A stretch of 26,189 nt of DNA from JABDBK01 sp964453575 (GTDB taxonomy: Bacteria > Pseudomonadota > Gammaproteobacteria > DSM-16500): assembly GCA_964453575.1 (NCBI GenBank), contig CAYVRW010000026.1, positions 1 to 26,189 of the forward strand. Reading direction: 5' to 3'. The position numbers were made by a program, and so were the translations under genes. Below the pieces are notes generated by a model. The model was not told where the DNA came from. It did no database searches and saw nothing but the letters and a program-made list of their open reading frames with translations. Below, one piece after another: positions 16,398 through 22,722 of this stretch; position 1 is the stretch's first letter; every line of letters starts with the position of its first letter.

Positions 16398-17352
16398 CTA
16401 TGCCGATACGAATGATAATACTCCTGTCGATACAAGCATGTACCCGCAAGGCTGTATTCCTTCCATTGGATTACCCGTAGGCCCGCAACAGCCATTATGT
16501 GAAGCTTATATTTCTCCTCTTTTACCTGAAATGATAGCGCCTGCAACTGAAGAGGCAGCAATATCAACTGAAACAACCCCTGTTGCAACAACTACAAAAC
16601 CAAAAGCAACGAGTAACATTTCTTATCGTCACTATGCACCTCGTTATGCTAGGCCATATTATGATTATGCATCGCCTGATTATTACTATTATCCTTACTC
16701 TTATTATAGCTATCCCTATAATTACGATTATTTAGGCGCTTTTGTCGTTGGGCTTGCATTTGGTGCATTATGGAATGCAATTTATTTTAATAATTATTAT
16801 GGCTACTATTGGCATGGCGGTTACTGGCACAATTATTATGGCGGATACTGGAACAACGCTTATCGTTACGGACCTTATTGGAACGGCGCTCGATATTGGA
16901 ATCGTGCGCATTGGAATAATTGGAATCATCCTTTCGTAAATAATTTCAATGCACAACATTTTAATAGAGCAGCAACCATGAATAGACAAAATGCAAGGTT
17001 CCTTGGTGCTCACGGTGCAAGAAACTTCGGGACCCAGGGTGCTAGAATCCATGGAGGTCATGGTGGAGGTTTTGGAGGTTATGGGCATATGGGTCGATTC
17101 CATGGCAACGGCTTTAGAGGTCATGGTATGCATGGATTTCACGGTAGTGGTTTTAGAGGAGGTCATGGAATGCATGGATTCTACGGTGGTCACGGCATGA
17201 GAGGGTTCCACGGCAGCGGTTTTAGAGGTCATGGAATGGGCGGATTCCGCAGCATGGGCGGATTTCATGGAGGCCATGGAATGGGTGGATTCCGCAGCAT
17301 GGGCGGATTTCATGGAGGCCATGGAATGGGTGGATTTCACGGAAGACATTAA
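16339..17352 (+). CDS. Exported Tyr/Trp/Gly/His-rich repeat protein, 337 aa
   Basis: The ATG at 16339 has GGGGG six to ten bases upstream and gives a signal peptide (MKKSNQFICFALLVCLSMCNYA, cleavage about residue 22). A short linker rich in Thr/Ala/Pro (60-90) is followed by a Tyr-rich block (about 98-130, repeated YYY and SYP), one hydrophobic stretch (LGAFVVGLAFGALWNAIYF), a Trp/Asn/Tyr block (YYWHGGYWHNYYGGYW), and a C-terminal Gly/His/Met/Phe-rich repeat domain (about 230-337) built from GHGMxGF and GFRSMGGFHG units. The last repeats are identical at DNA level. Such composition fits a surface, matrix or metal-binding protein; the many His residues could bind metals. No named family is claimed. 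Confidence 0.88.
   Translation: MKKSNQFICFALLVCLSMCNYADTNDNTPVDTSMYPQGCIPSIGLPVGPQQPLCEAYISPLLPEMIAPATEEAAISTETTPVATTTKPKATSNISYRHYAPRYARPYYDYASPDYYYYPYSYYSYPYNYDYLGAFVVGLAFGALWNAIYFNNYYGYYWHGGYWHNYYGGYWNNAYRYGPYWNGARYWNRAHWNNWNHPFVNNFNAQHFNRAATMNRQNARFLGAHGARNFGTQGARIHGGHGGGFGGYGHMGRFHGNGFRGHGMHGFHGSGFRGGHGMHGFYGGHGMRGFHGSGFRGHGMGGFRSMGGFHGGHGMGGFRSMGGFHGGHGMGGFHGRH
17242..17331 (+). repeat. Exact 45-bp tandem duplication in the repeat protein
   Basis: The segment 17242-17286 is repeated without change at 17287-17331 and codes twice for GFRSMGGFHGGHGMG. A less perfect version of the unit precedes it. Identity at silent sites points to recent in-frame duplication, and copy number may vary between strains. 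Confidence 0.95.
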
Positions 17353-17359
17353 AACCGTC

Positions 17360-17953
17360 TTAACATCTTTGCTGATAACTTTTAACTTCTTCAGCGGTTG
17401 CATTTAACCATTTAATTCTGTTTTCAGGCGTAGTTTCGATTTCAGTTCGTTTGTCTGCTATGTCGATAAATAATTTTCCATTCAAGTGATCAATCTCATG
17501 TTGTAAAATTCTCGCATACCAACCGTCTGCATGAATCACTTTCTTCTCACCATTTTCATCATAGCATTCAACAGTGACTGCTTTTGCGCGCGCAGTAATT
17601 CGGCTTACGCCATTAACACTTAAACATCCCTCAAAATAAGCAACTTTTGGGTCAATCATCATCGTAATTTTAGGATTGATAATAACGTGAAAAGGAATGG
17701 GCTTTCGTCCTCGCTCGATTTTAATTTCAGATTTCATCGCAGACATATATGCTTCGCAATCCTCAATCACGGCAATTTGCAGTGAAATTCCTACTTGAGG
17801 TGCAGCAAGACCTACACCTGGTGCAGCGTGCATGGTTTCTTTCATGGATGCAATAATATCTTTGATATAGGGACTTGTTATGTCTGCCATGGGTACTTCT
17901 TTTGCGACTTGGCGTAATATGGGATCGTCGTATTGTACAATGTTGAGTAGCAT
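17360..17953 (-). CDS. def: Peptide deformylase
   Basis: Removes the formyl group from the N-terminal methionine of new proteins; Fe/Zn metalloenzyme. All three signature motifs are present: GVGLAAPQVG (46-55), EGCLSV (108-113, metal ligand C110) and QHEIDHLNG (151-159, ligands H152 and H156, catalytic E153). At 197 aa it is about 25-30 residues longer than E. coli Def; part of the extra length is an insertion at about 66-88 (after VIEDCEAY, charged, GRKPIP) and part at the C-terminus. AAGG lies nine bases before the ATG. It converges on the repeat-protein gene with seven bases between. Since it is not next to fmt, it may be a second copy. Confidence 0.97.
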   Translation of the reverse strand: MLLNIVQYDDPILRQVAKEVPMADITSPYIKDIIASMKETMHAAPGVGLAAPQVGISLQIAVIEDCEAYMSAMKSEIKIERGRKPIPFHVIINPKITMMIDPKVAYFEGCLSVNGVSRITARAKAVTVECYDENGEKKVIHADGWYARILQHEIDHLNGKLFIDIADKRTEIETTPENRIKWLNATAEEVKSYQQRC

Positions 17954-18082
17954 GAGTGTGCCTTAATCATATTGGTAGTAGAATAATTTTATAATTTCAG
18001 GATTATACCAAAAAAAATGCCAGAAGATAGAAGCAAAACGCGCCACTTAATTTGCGGACAATTATTGGAAAAACGAATTAAA

Positions 18083-18111
18083 TTGCCACCGCTAATGCTA
18101 TTGTTTATTAT
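18083..18111 (+). promoter_or_regulatory. Promoter of the 18162 gene
   Basis: TTGCCA (18083-18088) and TATTAT (18106-18111) each match consensus at 5/6 positions and are 17 bases apart. The -10 lies inside the 15-mer TTGTTTATTATAGCA (18101-18115), which recurs exactly at 19915-19929 before another small membrane-protein gene. Confidence 0.65.
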
Positions 18112-18161
18112 AGCACTTCCATTTCTGGGTGTATCTTTCATAAATATTATTAGAGATTACC

Positions 18162-18659
18162 ATGACAAAACACAAATCAAGCAAAGCTGATGCAGCAAAG
18201 TTACCTAGAAGTCTGCAAGAATTAATTTTAGATTATGCTGATTATCAACCTCCTGAAGTAAGAATGAGGCAAGGGGATATTCTGGAAAATCATGCTTTAC
18301 ATAATGCGGTTTTCACAACTATTGGTCCTGCTGCACTGATAGCAACCCTAATTTCCGAGAAAAAAAATGTCCCAGCTCCTATAAAAGGAACAGTTATTGC
18401 GGCTGGAGCACTAACTGTTCTTCCATTATTACCAATTGGCATCGTCGTTGGCGTGTACACCGGCCTTAAAGATTTGTCTATGTTTGCTAAAGAGACAGTT
18501 AAAAAGAATAGAGCATTTTCAACAGCTGCAGAAGTATTTGATACTGACTTACTTCACCATGATTACTTAAATTATCCTTTAAAGCCGAGACAGAAAAGTC
18601 CCGAGCCTGCAAATGAAGAAGAAGCATTGAATGATGCATTTTCAAATCCCAAAATTTAA
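18162..18659 (+). CDS. Hypothetical small membrane protein with N-terminal LPxxLxxxIxxY motif, 165 aa
   Basis: No family is recognised. The N-terminus has KLPRSLQELILDYADY (13-28), which resembles the first half of an F-box. A hydrophobic hairpin follows (about 50-63 and 74-101, with AAGALTVLPLLPIGIVVGVY), likely one or two membrane passes. The C-terminal ~55 residues are charged and Pro/Glu-rich. No signal peptide is present. The ribosome binding site is weak (AGAG). The soluble head, membrane hairpin and soluble tail layout is seen in some effectors that insert in host membranes; this is inference. It is paired by arrangement with the gene at 19961. Confidence 0.72.
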   Translation: MTKHKSSKADAAKLPRSLQELILDYADYQPPEVRMRQGDILENHALHNAVFTTIGPAALIATLISEKKNVPAPIKGTVIAAGALTVLPLLPIGIVVGVYTGLKDLSMFAKETVKKNRAFSTAAEVFDTDLLHHDYLNYPLKPRQKSPEPANEEEALNDAFSNPKI

Positions 18660-18765
18660 AAGATTTCTGTAAATGGATGGTATCGAATAACATCGATCTG
18701 CAGGAAACTTGAAAATTAGCTTTGGTGGCTATGGATGCATGCCATCAGATTGAGACTTTATGACA

Positions 18766-19593
18766 TTATTTAGGTTGTGTGGAAGACCGCAGTCTAATTT
18801 CTTCAATTTCTTTTAAATCATGTTCAGAATAAAAATCTCCCATAGTAAAATGTTTGTTTTTCCATTCAGGAAAAATGGATTGTACATAATCACAAAGAAA
18901 TTGGCTAAATAGTTTAAAATCATTAAAATACATTTCACCTCTGTTTGGATCAAAAAGAATATAATTATTTTCTTTAAAAGTCCAACCGATCATATGGGCG
19001 CCAAAAGGAGGTTTTAAGTTAGTGATGCTAATAACATGAAGACCATACTGACTACGATGAAAACGATCCAGTTTATCTAAATAAGTTGTAAAACCGCTTG
19101 AATCCATGCAGGACTGTTGTGAAGCTTCACTAAAGTCTAGATCGGAAAAAATAGCTTCAATTACATCCATCATCCTTTGCGATTTTTTATAGCCTTCTTC
19201 TGTACGGTTTCGAGTTATTAAAGGCAATTTTGCATCTTTTGCTTCTTGCGCATCGATGAGTTCAATTGGGATGACGCTGCCTATTGTTCTTTTTTGCCAG
19301 TTTGTAATTTTAGAGACAAGATCTTTATCCGTCTGCAATTTTGTAATTTTAGAGACAAGATCTTTATCCGTCTGCAATCCGAATCCTAGCTCATTTATTA
19401 AATTTCTGTCTTTCATTAAATGTTCATACCATGCTTTAGTTAATGCATAACAAAGACCTTTCCAGGCAGGATTCTTGAGGAATATTGAATTCGACCTCAG
19501 CATCCTTGCTATGGTAGAAAGTAGAATGTAATCAGATTGATTAAAAAGTATTGTTTTTACAGGTTTTATTTTATTTTTACGTTTATCAAACAT
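18766..19593 (-). CDS. YopT-like (C58) cysteine protease, probable effector, 275 aa
   Basis: Three motifs stand in the order and spacing of the C58/YopT-AvrPphB papain-like fold: the Cys motif KGLCYALTKAW (C48), the His motif GAHMIGWTF (H200) and the Asp motif LFDPNRGEMYF (D215). In this family FDPN-x-GE is very characteristic. The products are typically secreted proteases that cut host proteins such as Rho GTPases. There is no signal peptide, which fits type III or IV export. Residues 73-98 hold an exact duplication of LQTDKDLVSKITK-type sequence between the Cys and His motifs. The ribosome binding site (CGAGA) is modest; a TATAAT lies upstream at 19624-19629 on the minus strand. Family call by motif only. 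Confidence 0.78.
   Translation of the reverse strand: MFDKRKNKIKPVKTILFNQSDYILLSTIARMLRSNSIFLKNPAWKGLCYALTKAWYEHLMKDRNLINELGFGLQTDKDLVSKITKLQTDKDLVSKITNWQKRTIGSVIPIELIDAQEAKDAKLPLITRNRTEEGYKKSQRMMDVIEAIFSDLDFSEASQQSCMDSSGFTTYLDKLDRFHRSQYGLHVISITNLKPPFGAHMIGWTFKENNYILFDPNRGEMYFNDFKLFSQFLCDYVQSIFPEWKNKHFTMGDFYSEHDLKEIEEIRLRSSTQPK
19301..19378 (-). repeat. Exact 39-bp tandem duplication in the C58-like gene
   Basis: Bases 19301-19339 are repeated identically at 19340-19378. The unit is 13 codons, so the frame is kept, and it adds a second LQTDKDLVSKIT to a linker between the catalytic Cys and His. Identity at every base implies a recent event. Confidence 0.95.
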
Positions 19594-19743
19594 AAACTTA
19601 TCTCGAGTGCTACGATACGTTAATTATAACACACAAGCACCTGATATGATCAAAAGATAACCTTCTGTTATCTATTTGATAATAAAAAAGATTTGAAGAA
19701 CTAGCTTTAGTGGCTGTGCTACACGATAAGCTGGACAAAAAGC

Positions 19744-19770
19744 GAACTTGTGCCAAAATGGCACAAGTTC
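19744..19770 (-). terminator. Perfect 11-bp hairpin, terminator-like on the minus strand
   Basis: GAACTTGTGCC (19744-19754) pairs perfectly with GGCACAAGTTC (19760-19770) around a 5-base loop. Read on the minus strand it is followed by GCTTTTTGTCC, a short T run, so it could end a minus-strand transcript. No minus-strand gene lies just upstream, which raises the possibility of a small RNA. Confidence 0.5.
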
Positions 19771-19807
19771 AAAATTAAGACAGACCCTAGATCGTTGCAA
19801 AAGCAAC

Positions 19808-19837
19808 GGCAATGTCCTTGTTATCAACAAGGTTGCC
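19808..19837. other. Strong stem-loop
   Basis: GGCAA (19808-19812) pairs with TTGCC (19833-19837), and CCTTGTT (19816-19822) with AACAAGG (19826-19832), leaving a 3-base bulge and a 3-base loop: 12 base pairs in 30 bases. No T tract follows on either strand, so a terminator is unlikely. Confidence 0.6.
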
Positions 19838-19914
19838 CGTATGACCCGTAGTGAAAAGAGATTTAGTTTCAGATTATTTATCGTGAGAAATGGACTTATA
19901 TTTGCCTAGTGTTG

Positions 19915-19929
19915 TTGTTTATTATAGCA
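19915..19929 (+). promoter_or_regulatory. Shared 15-mer upstream of the 19961 gene
   Basis: TTGTTTATTATAGCA is identical to 18101-18115. It contains TATTAT as a possible -10 box. TTGCC precedes it as in the first copy, but only 12 bases before TATTAT instead of 17, so promoter strength may differ or it may instead be a regulator site. Confidence 0.5.
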
Positions 19930-19960
19930 TAAGCCACTTTATCTATGGCGAGGCAATTTT

Positions 19961-20473
19961 ATGATAGTTGAAGCACTAAAATCAGCTGGGAATCGCATCA
20001 AATTAGTATGTGAGCATGTCAAATTAGCATGGCAACAAGCTTCATTCTGGGGAAAAGTTGGAATGGCTATTTTGGGATCATTAACGGCAGGTATTGTCGT
20101 AGCTGGGATTGTTGGTTGTATTATAGTGGCAGGTATACCCACTGCTTATACTGCTGGTCTTATATCTTTGGTTGTCATGACGACACTCATGGTAGCAACC
20201 TTACCGGCAGCGCTTTTTTTGATCAATGTTAACTATCATTACGGATTGCATGAATTGCATAAGGATCAAAGATCTGTTTCAGAGCAACCACAGCAGTCCA
20301 TCGAAACTCCCGCAGCTAGACTAACTGGATCGACTGCTAAGATGGGATTTGAAACAGAACGTCCGGTGCAACAAGATAGACAATCTCAAAACTTTGTGTC
20401 TAAACTTTGGGACAGAATTACGCATAGTCATGGCAGCACGGTAAGTAGCAATCCTGTTAATAAACCAAAATAA
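19961..20473 (+). CDS. Hypothetical small membrane protein, 170 aa
   Basis: No family is recognised. A basic N-terminal stretch (about 1-32, amphipathic, RIKLVCEHVKLAWQQ) is followed by two long hydrophobic segments (about 34-58 and 61-90, Gly/Ala/Ile/Val-rich) with a short turn, then a polar tail of about 75 residues rich in Gln, Ser and Thr that looks disordered. GAGG lies seven bases before the ATG. The hydrophobic hairpin between soluble parts resembles the 18162 product in layout, though not clearly in sequence, and the two genes share upstream and downstream DNA motifs. Confidence 0.72.
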   Translation: MIVEALKSAGNRIKLVCEHVKLAWQQASFWGKVGMAILGSLTAGIVVAGIVGCIIVAGIPTAYTAGLISLVVMTTLMVATLPAALFLINVNYHYGLHELHKDQRSVSEQPQQSIETPAARLTGSTAKMGFETERPVQQDRQSQNFVSKLWDRITHSHGSTVSSNPVNKPK

Positions 20474-20864
20474 CTCGCGGTTATTATTATGATAAGGTTA
20501 AATTGATAATGGCTATGGGTGCCATCACATTGAGGCGCTCGATTTTGCCATATTAAATCGCATATTTGCATTAAAAACTGCAAAGTAGCGTTTTAATTTA
20601 AAAATATCGATATTTAAAATCGACTTTTAACATAAAATCTACTACCGAGGCTAATTTCAATAACATTTCAACTATTGACCACTACATGAAAAAATATCTT
20701 GCGGGTGAACTTGGTGCCGTTCCTCATATTGGATAATAAATGAGAAAGAAGATAATAAAGCAACGTACACGATCCATTTGTTGTTGATTATTTCTACTTG
20801 TTAGTATAGCTTATTCGTTCTTTTCAAATCCGCATAATTATAATAATAAGGATATGTAAATTAT
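20474..20864. other. Gene-poor region before the histidine kinase
   Basis: These 391 bases hold no full gene. At 20510-20521 TGGCTATGGGTG matches the 3' end of the tRNA-Met gene at 25085 and, more loosely, the trailer at 18727. An open frame reading ...TEANFNNISTIDHYMKKYL ends at 20734-20736 and may be a decayed gene end. A possible promoter for the kinase (TTGTTG at 20778, TAGTAT at 20802, 18 bases apart) lies near the right end. Confidence 0.55.
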
Positions 20865-22709
20865 ATGATCAAAAAGAATGTGGGGATATTTATTCTTTCG
20901 CTGTATCTGATTTTTGCGATTAGTTATGCAATTACTCCTTTTAGTACACCTGCCGTGATTGGTTACACTACATTAATAGGTGAAGCTGGAATGGATATTC
21001 TTATTTGTATCCTTTCAATTTATCTTTATTATTTATCGAGCAGTCACAGACGCAAGTTATTTGCGATTATCGCAATGGCTTTTTTTTTCGAAGCATTTGC
21101 CGATGGAGCCTATAATTTTATACAAAATATTTTAGGCATCTGTAACCCCTCAATTTTTGTATCCTCGCTATATGAAGTTCCATTGCTATTATTTTTGTGT
21201 TTGCAGGGATGGTTTTGGTGGAAACTATTTTCCGAGACAAATTCAGATAACGAGGAAAAAAAGATGCCTTTGCTTACTTACGCACCTTTTATAATTTCTT
21301 CGCTGATTATCGTTGCAATATTTATATATTTTGCCGATTGGAAGATTGATCGACTTTCAGGCGCAGGTCTTTATCAATTCGCTGATATTTTAGTGGAGGC
21401 CGTAGATTTTGCGCTTGTATCAATTTGTCTTGGCACATCTAGAAATAAAGCTCTCTCATGTGTTGCTATCGGTTTTCTTGTTATTGTTTGCTCAAATTAT
21501 ATGATCCGATTACCTGTTGTTTTTCTTGCAACAACACAAAATAGTCCATTTGAATTTACTTGGATTGCCGGTCAACTACTAGTGTTTTATGGTCTTTCCA
21601 GCTTTAAAAAAGAGAACACAGATAAATTCCTCAAAAATTGGTGTTATGGTATTAATTGCTTGCAGTCACAAATTACGGTGGGTAGTTTTGGACTAGGATT
21701 AGTAGCAATTGCGCTCTTTTCCCTTTTTATAAAATACACCGCATCAACAAATTTACCCGATAGCAGTCTATTGCAATATCTACCAGCCGTAATGATAATT
21801 CTTTCAATTATCACTGTTATTTTGAGCACCCAATTGTCAAAAAAATTACTTAAACCTCTTAAAGAACTTGAAGCAGTAATAGAATCTTACTCTCAAGAAA
21901 AAATTGAACCTAAATTAAACTCCCACAATGATTACGGAATACGTGAATATGTTGAGCTAAAAGCTTTTATAAAAAAAGCTTTACTCTCATTGAATGAGAA
22001 ATTAATTATTGAACGTGAATCATCCACTCTTGCTGCTAGTATCTCGCATGATGTTGCATCACCTCTTGCGGTAATGGATATGATCTTGAAAGCGAATATT
22101 ACACACCTTCCATTAAAGGCAGGAGCCATCTTGAAAGAAAGTATTCAAGAAATAAGAAATATTACACGTACATTATTGGAAAAATATCATAATCCCATTG
22201 ATTGGGAAAATCAAACATCATCCTATTTACTATTACACAGCATAGTTGAATCTGTTGTAGCACAGAAAAAAATAGAGTGGGGAGAACAATGCTGTGAAAT
22301 AACAGTTACAATTCAACCCAATGCAAATGCAGGAAGCGTGTTCGTTGTACCCGAAAAGCTCAAACGAATCATTTCTAATTTACTAAACAACGCGTATGAA
22401 GCAATGCAGACAAAAGGACAGATTGATATAACGGTAGGCGAGCAGGACTCACATTTCTATATATTAATTTCTGACTCGGGTTGTGGCATTAAGCCAGAGG
22501 ACTTTTCCAAAATTTTGGCGGGTGCAAGCTTAAAGCATCCGGGCAGAGGGTTTGGATTGTCAGGTGCCAAGCTCTACATGGAATCATTGGGCGGCATATT
22601 ACTCCTTACCTCCAAACCAAGTATAGGAACACAAATAAAACTATTATTTCCTCCAATATCCAAAGACTCACCTAATTTCCAAAATACTTTAATTTCAATG
22701 ACCGAATAA
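20865..22709 (+). CDS. Membrane sensor histidine kinase (orphan), 614 aa
   Basis: About the first 325 residues hold eight to ten hydrophobic segments, a multi-pass sensor domain with no recognised extracellular domain. A short linker with a coiled-coil-like segment (about 330-385) leads to the kinase core: H-box SHDVASPLAV with phospho-acceptor H395, N-box NLLNNAYEAM (N509 region), G1 SDSGCGI and G2 GRGFGLSGAKLYMESLGG. All catalytic residues look intact. No response regulator gene is in the window, so its partner must be elsewhere. AAGGA lies about 12 bases before the ATG, rather far. The aldehyde dehydrogenase gene follows after 13 bases, suggesting one transcript. The signal sensed is unknown. 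Confidence 0.93.
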   Translation: MIKKNVGIFILSLYLIFAISYAITPFSTPAVIGYTTLIGEAGMDILICILSIYLYYLSSSHRRKLFAIIAMAFFFEAFADGAYNFIQNILGICNPSIFVSSLYEVPLLLFLCLQGWFWWKLFSETNSDNEEKKMPLLTYAPFIISSLIIVAIFIYFADWKIDRLSGAGLYQFADILVEAVDFALVSICLGTSRNKALSCVAIGFLVIVCSNYMIRLPVVFLATTQNSPFEFTWIAGQLLVFYGLSSFKKENTDKFLKNWCYGINCLQSQITVGSFGLGLVAIALFSLFIKYTASTNLPDSSLLQYLPAVMIILSIITVILSTQLSKKLLKPLKELEAVIESYSQEKIEPKLNSHNDYGIREYVELKAFIKKALLSLNEKLIIERESSTLAASISHDVASPLAVMDMILKANITHLPLKAGAILKESIQEIRNITRTLLEKYHNPIDWENQTSSYLLLHSIVESVVAQKKIEWGEQCCEITVTIQPNANAGSVFVVPEKLKRIISNLLNNAYEAMQTKGQIDITVGEQDSHFYILISDSGCGIKPEDFSKILAGASLKHPGRGFGLSGAKLYMESLGGILLLTSKPSIGTQIKLLFPPISKDSPNFQNTLISMTE

Positions 22710-22722
22710 AAAAGAGAACTTT

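Larger units (their letters stand above)
19594..19960. other. Gene-free region with strong hairpins
   Basis: No credible reading frame is present in these 367 bases. They hold, left to right, a TATAAT on the minus strand (19624-19629) for the C58-like gene, a 6-bp hairpin (19657-19673), a sequence resembling the trailer at 18709-18733, two strong hairpins (19744-19770 and 19808-19837), and the shared 15-mer before the 19961 gene. Confidence 0.7.

Noticed and set aside
17100..17345. Regular repeats as a CRISPR array
   Set aside because: The repeats are coding, in frame with Gly/His/Met/Phe units, and have no unique spacers or cas genes.
16768..17403. Long minus-strand open frame (211 codons) across the repeat protein gene
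   Set aside because: It is the mirror of the Gly/His repeats (MHSMTS-like low complexity), has no ribosome binding site and overlaps the exported protein with a signal peptide and the end of def.
20854..20859. ATG-TAA minimal ORF before the kinase start
   Set aside because: AAGGA is only one or two bases away from this ATG, too close for initiation; more likely chance in AT-rich DNA.
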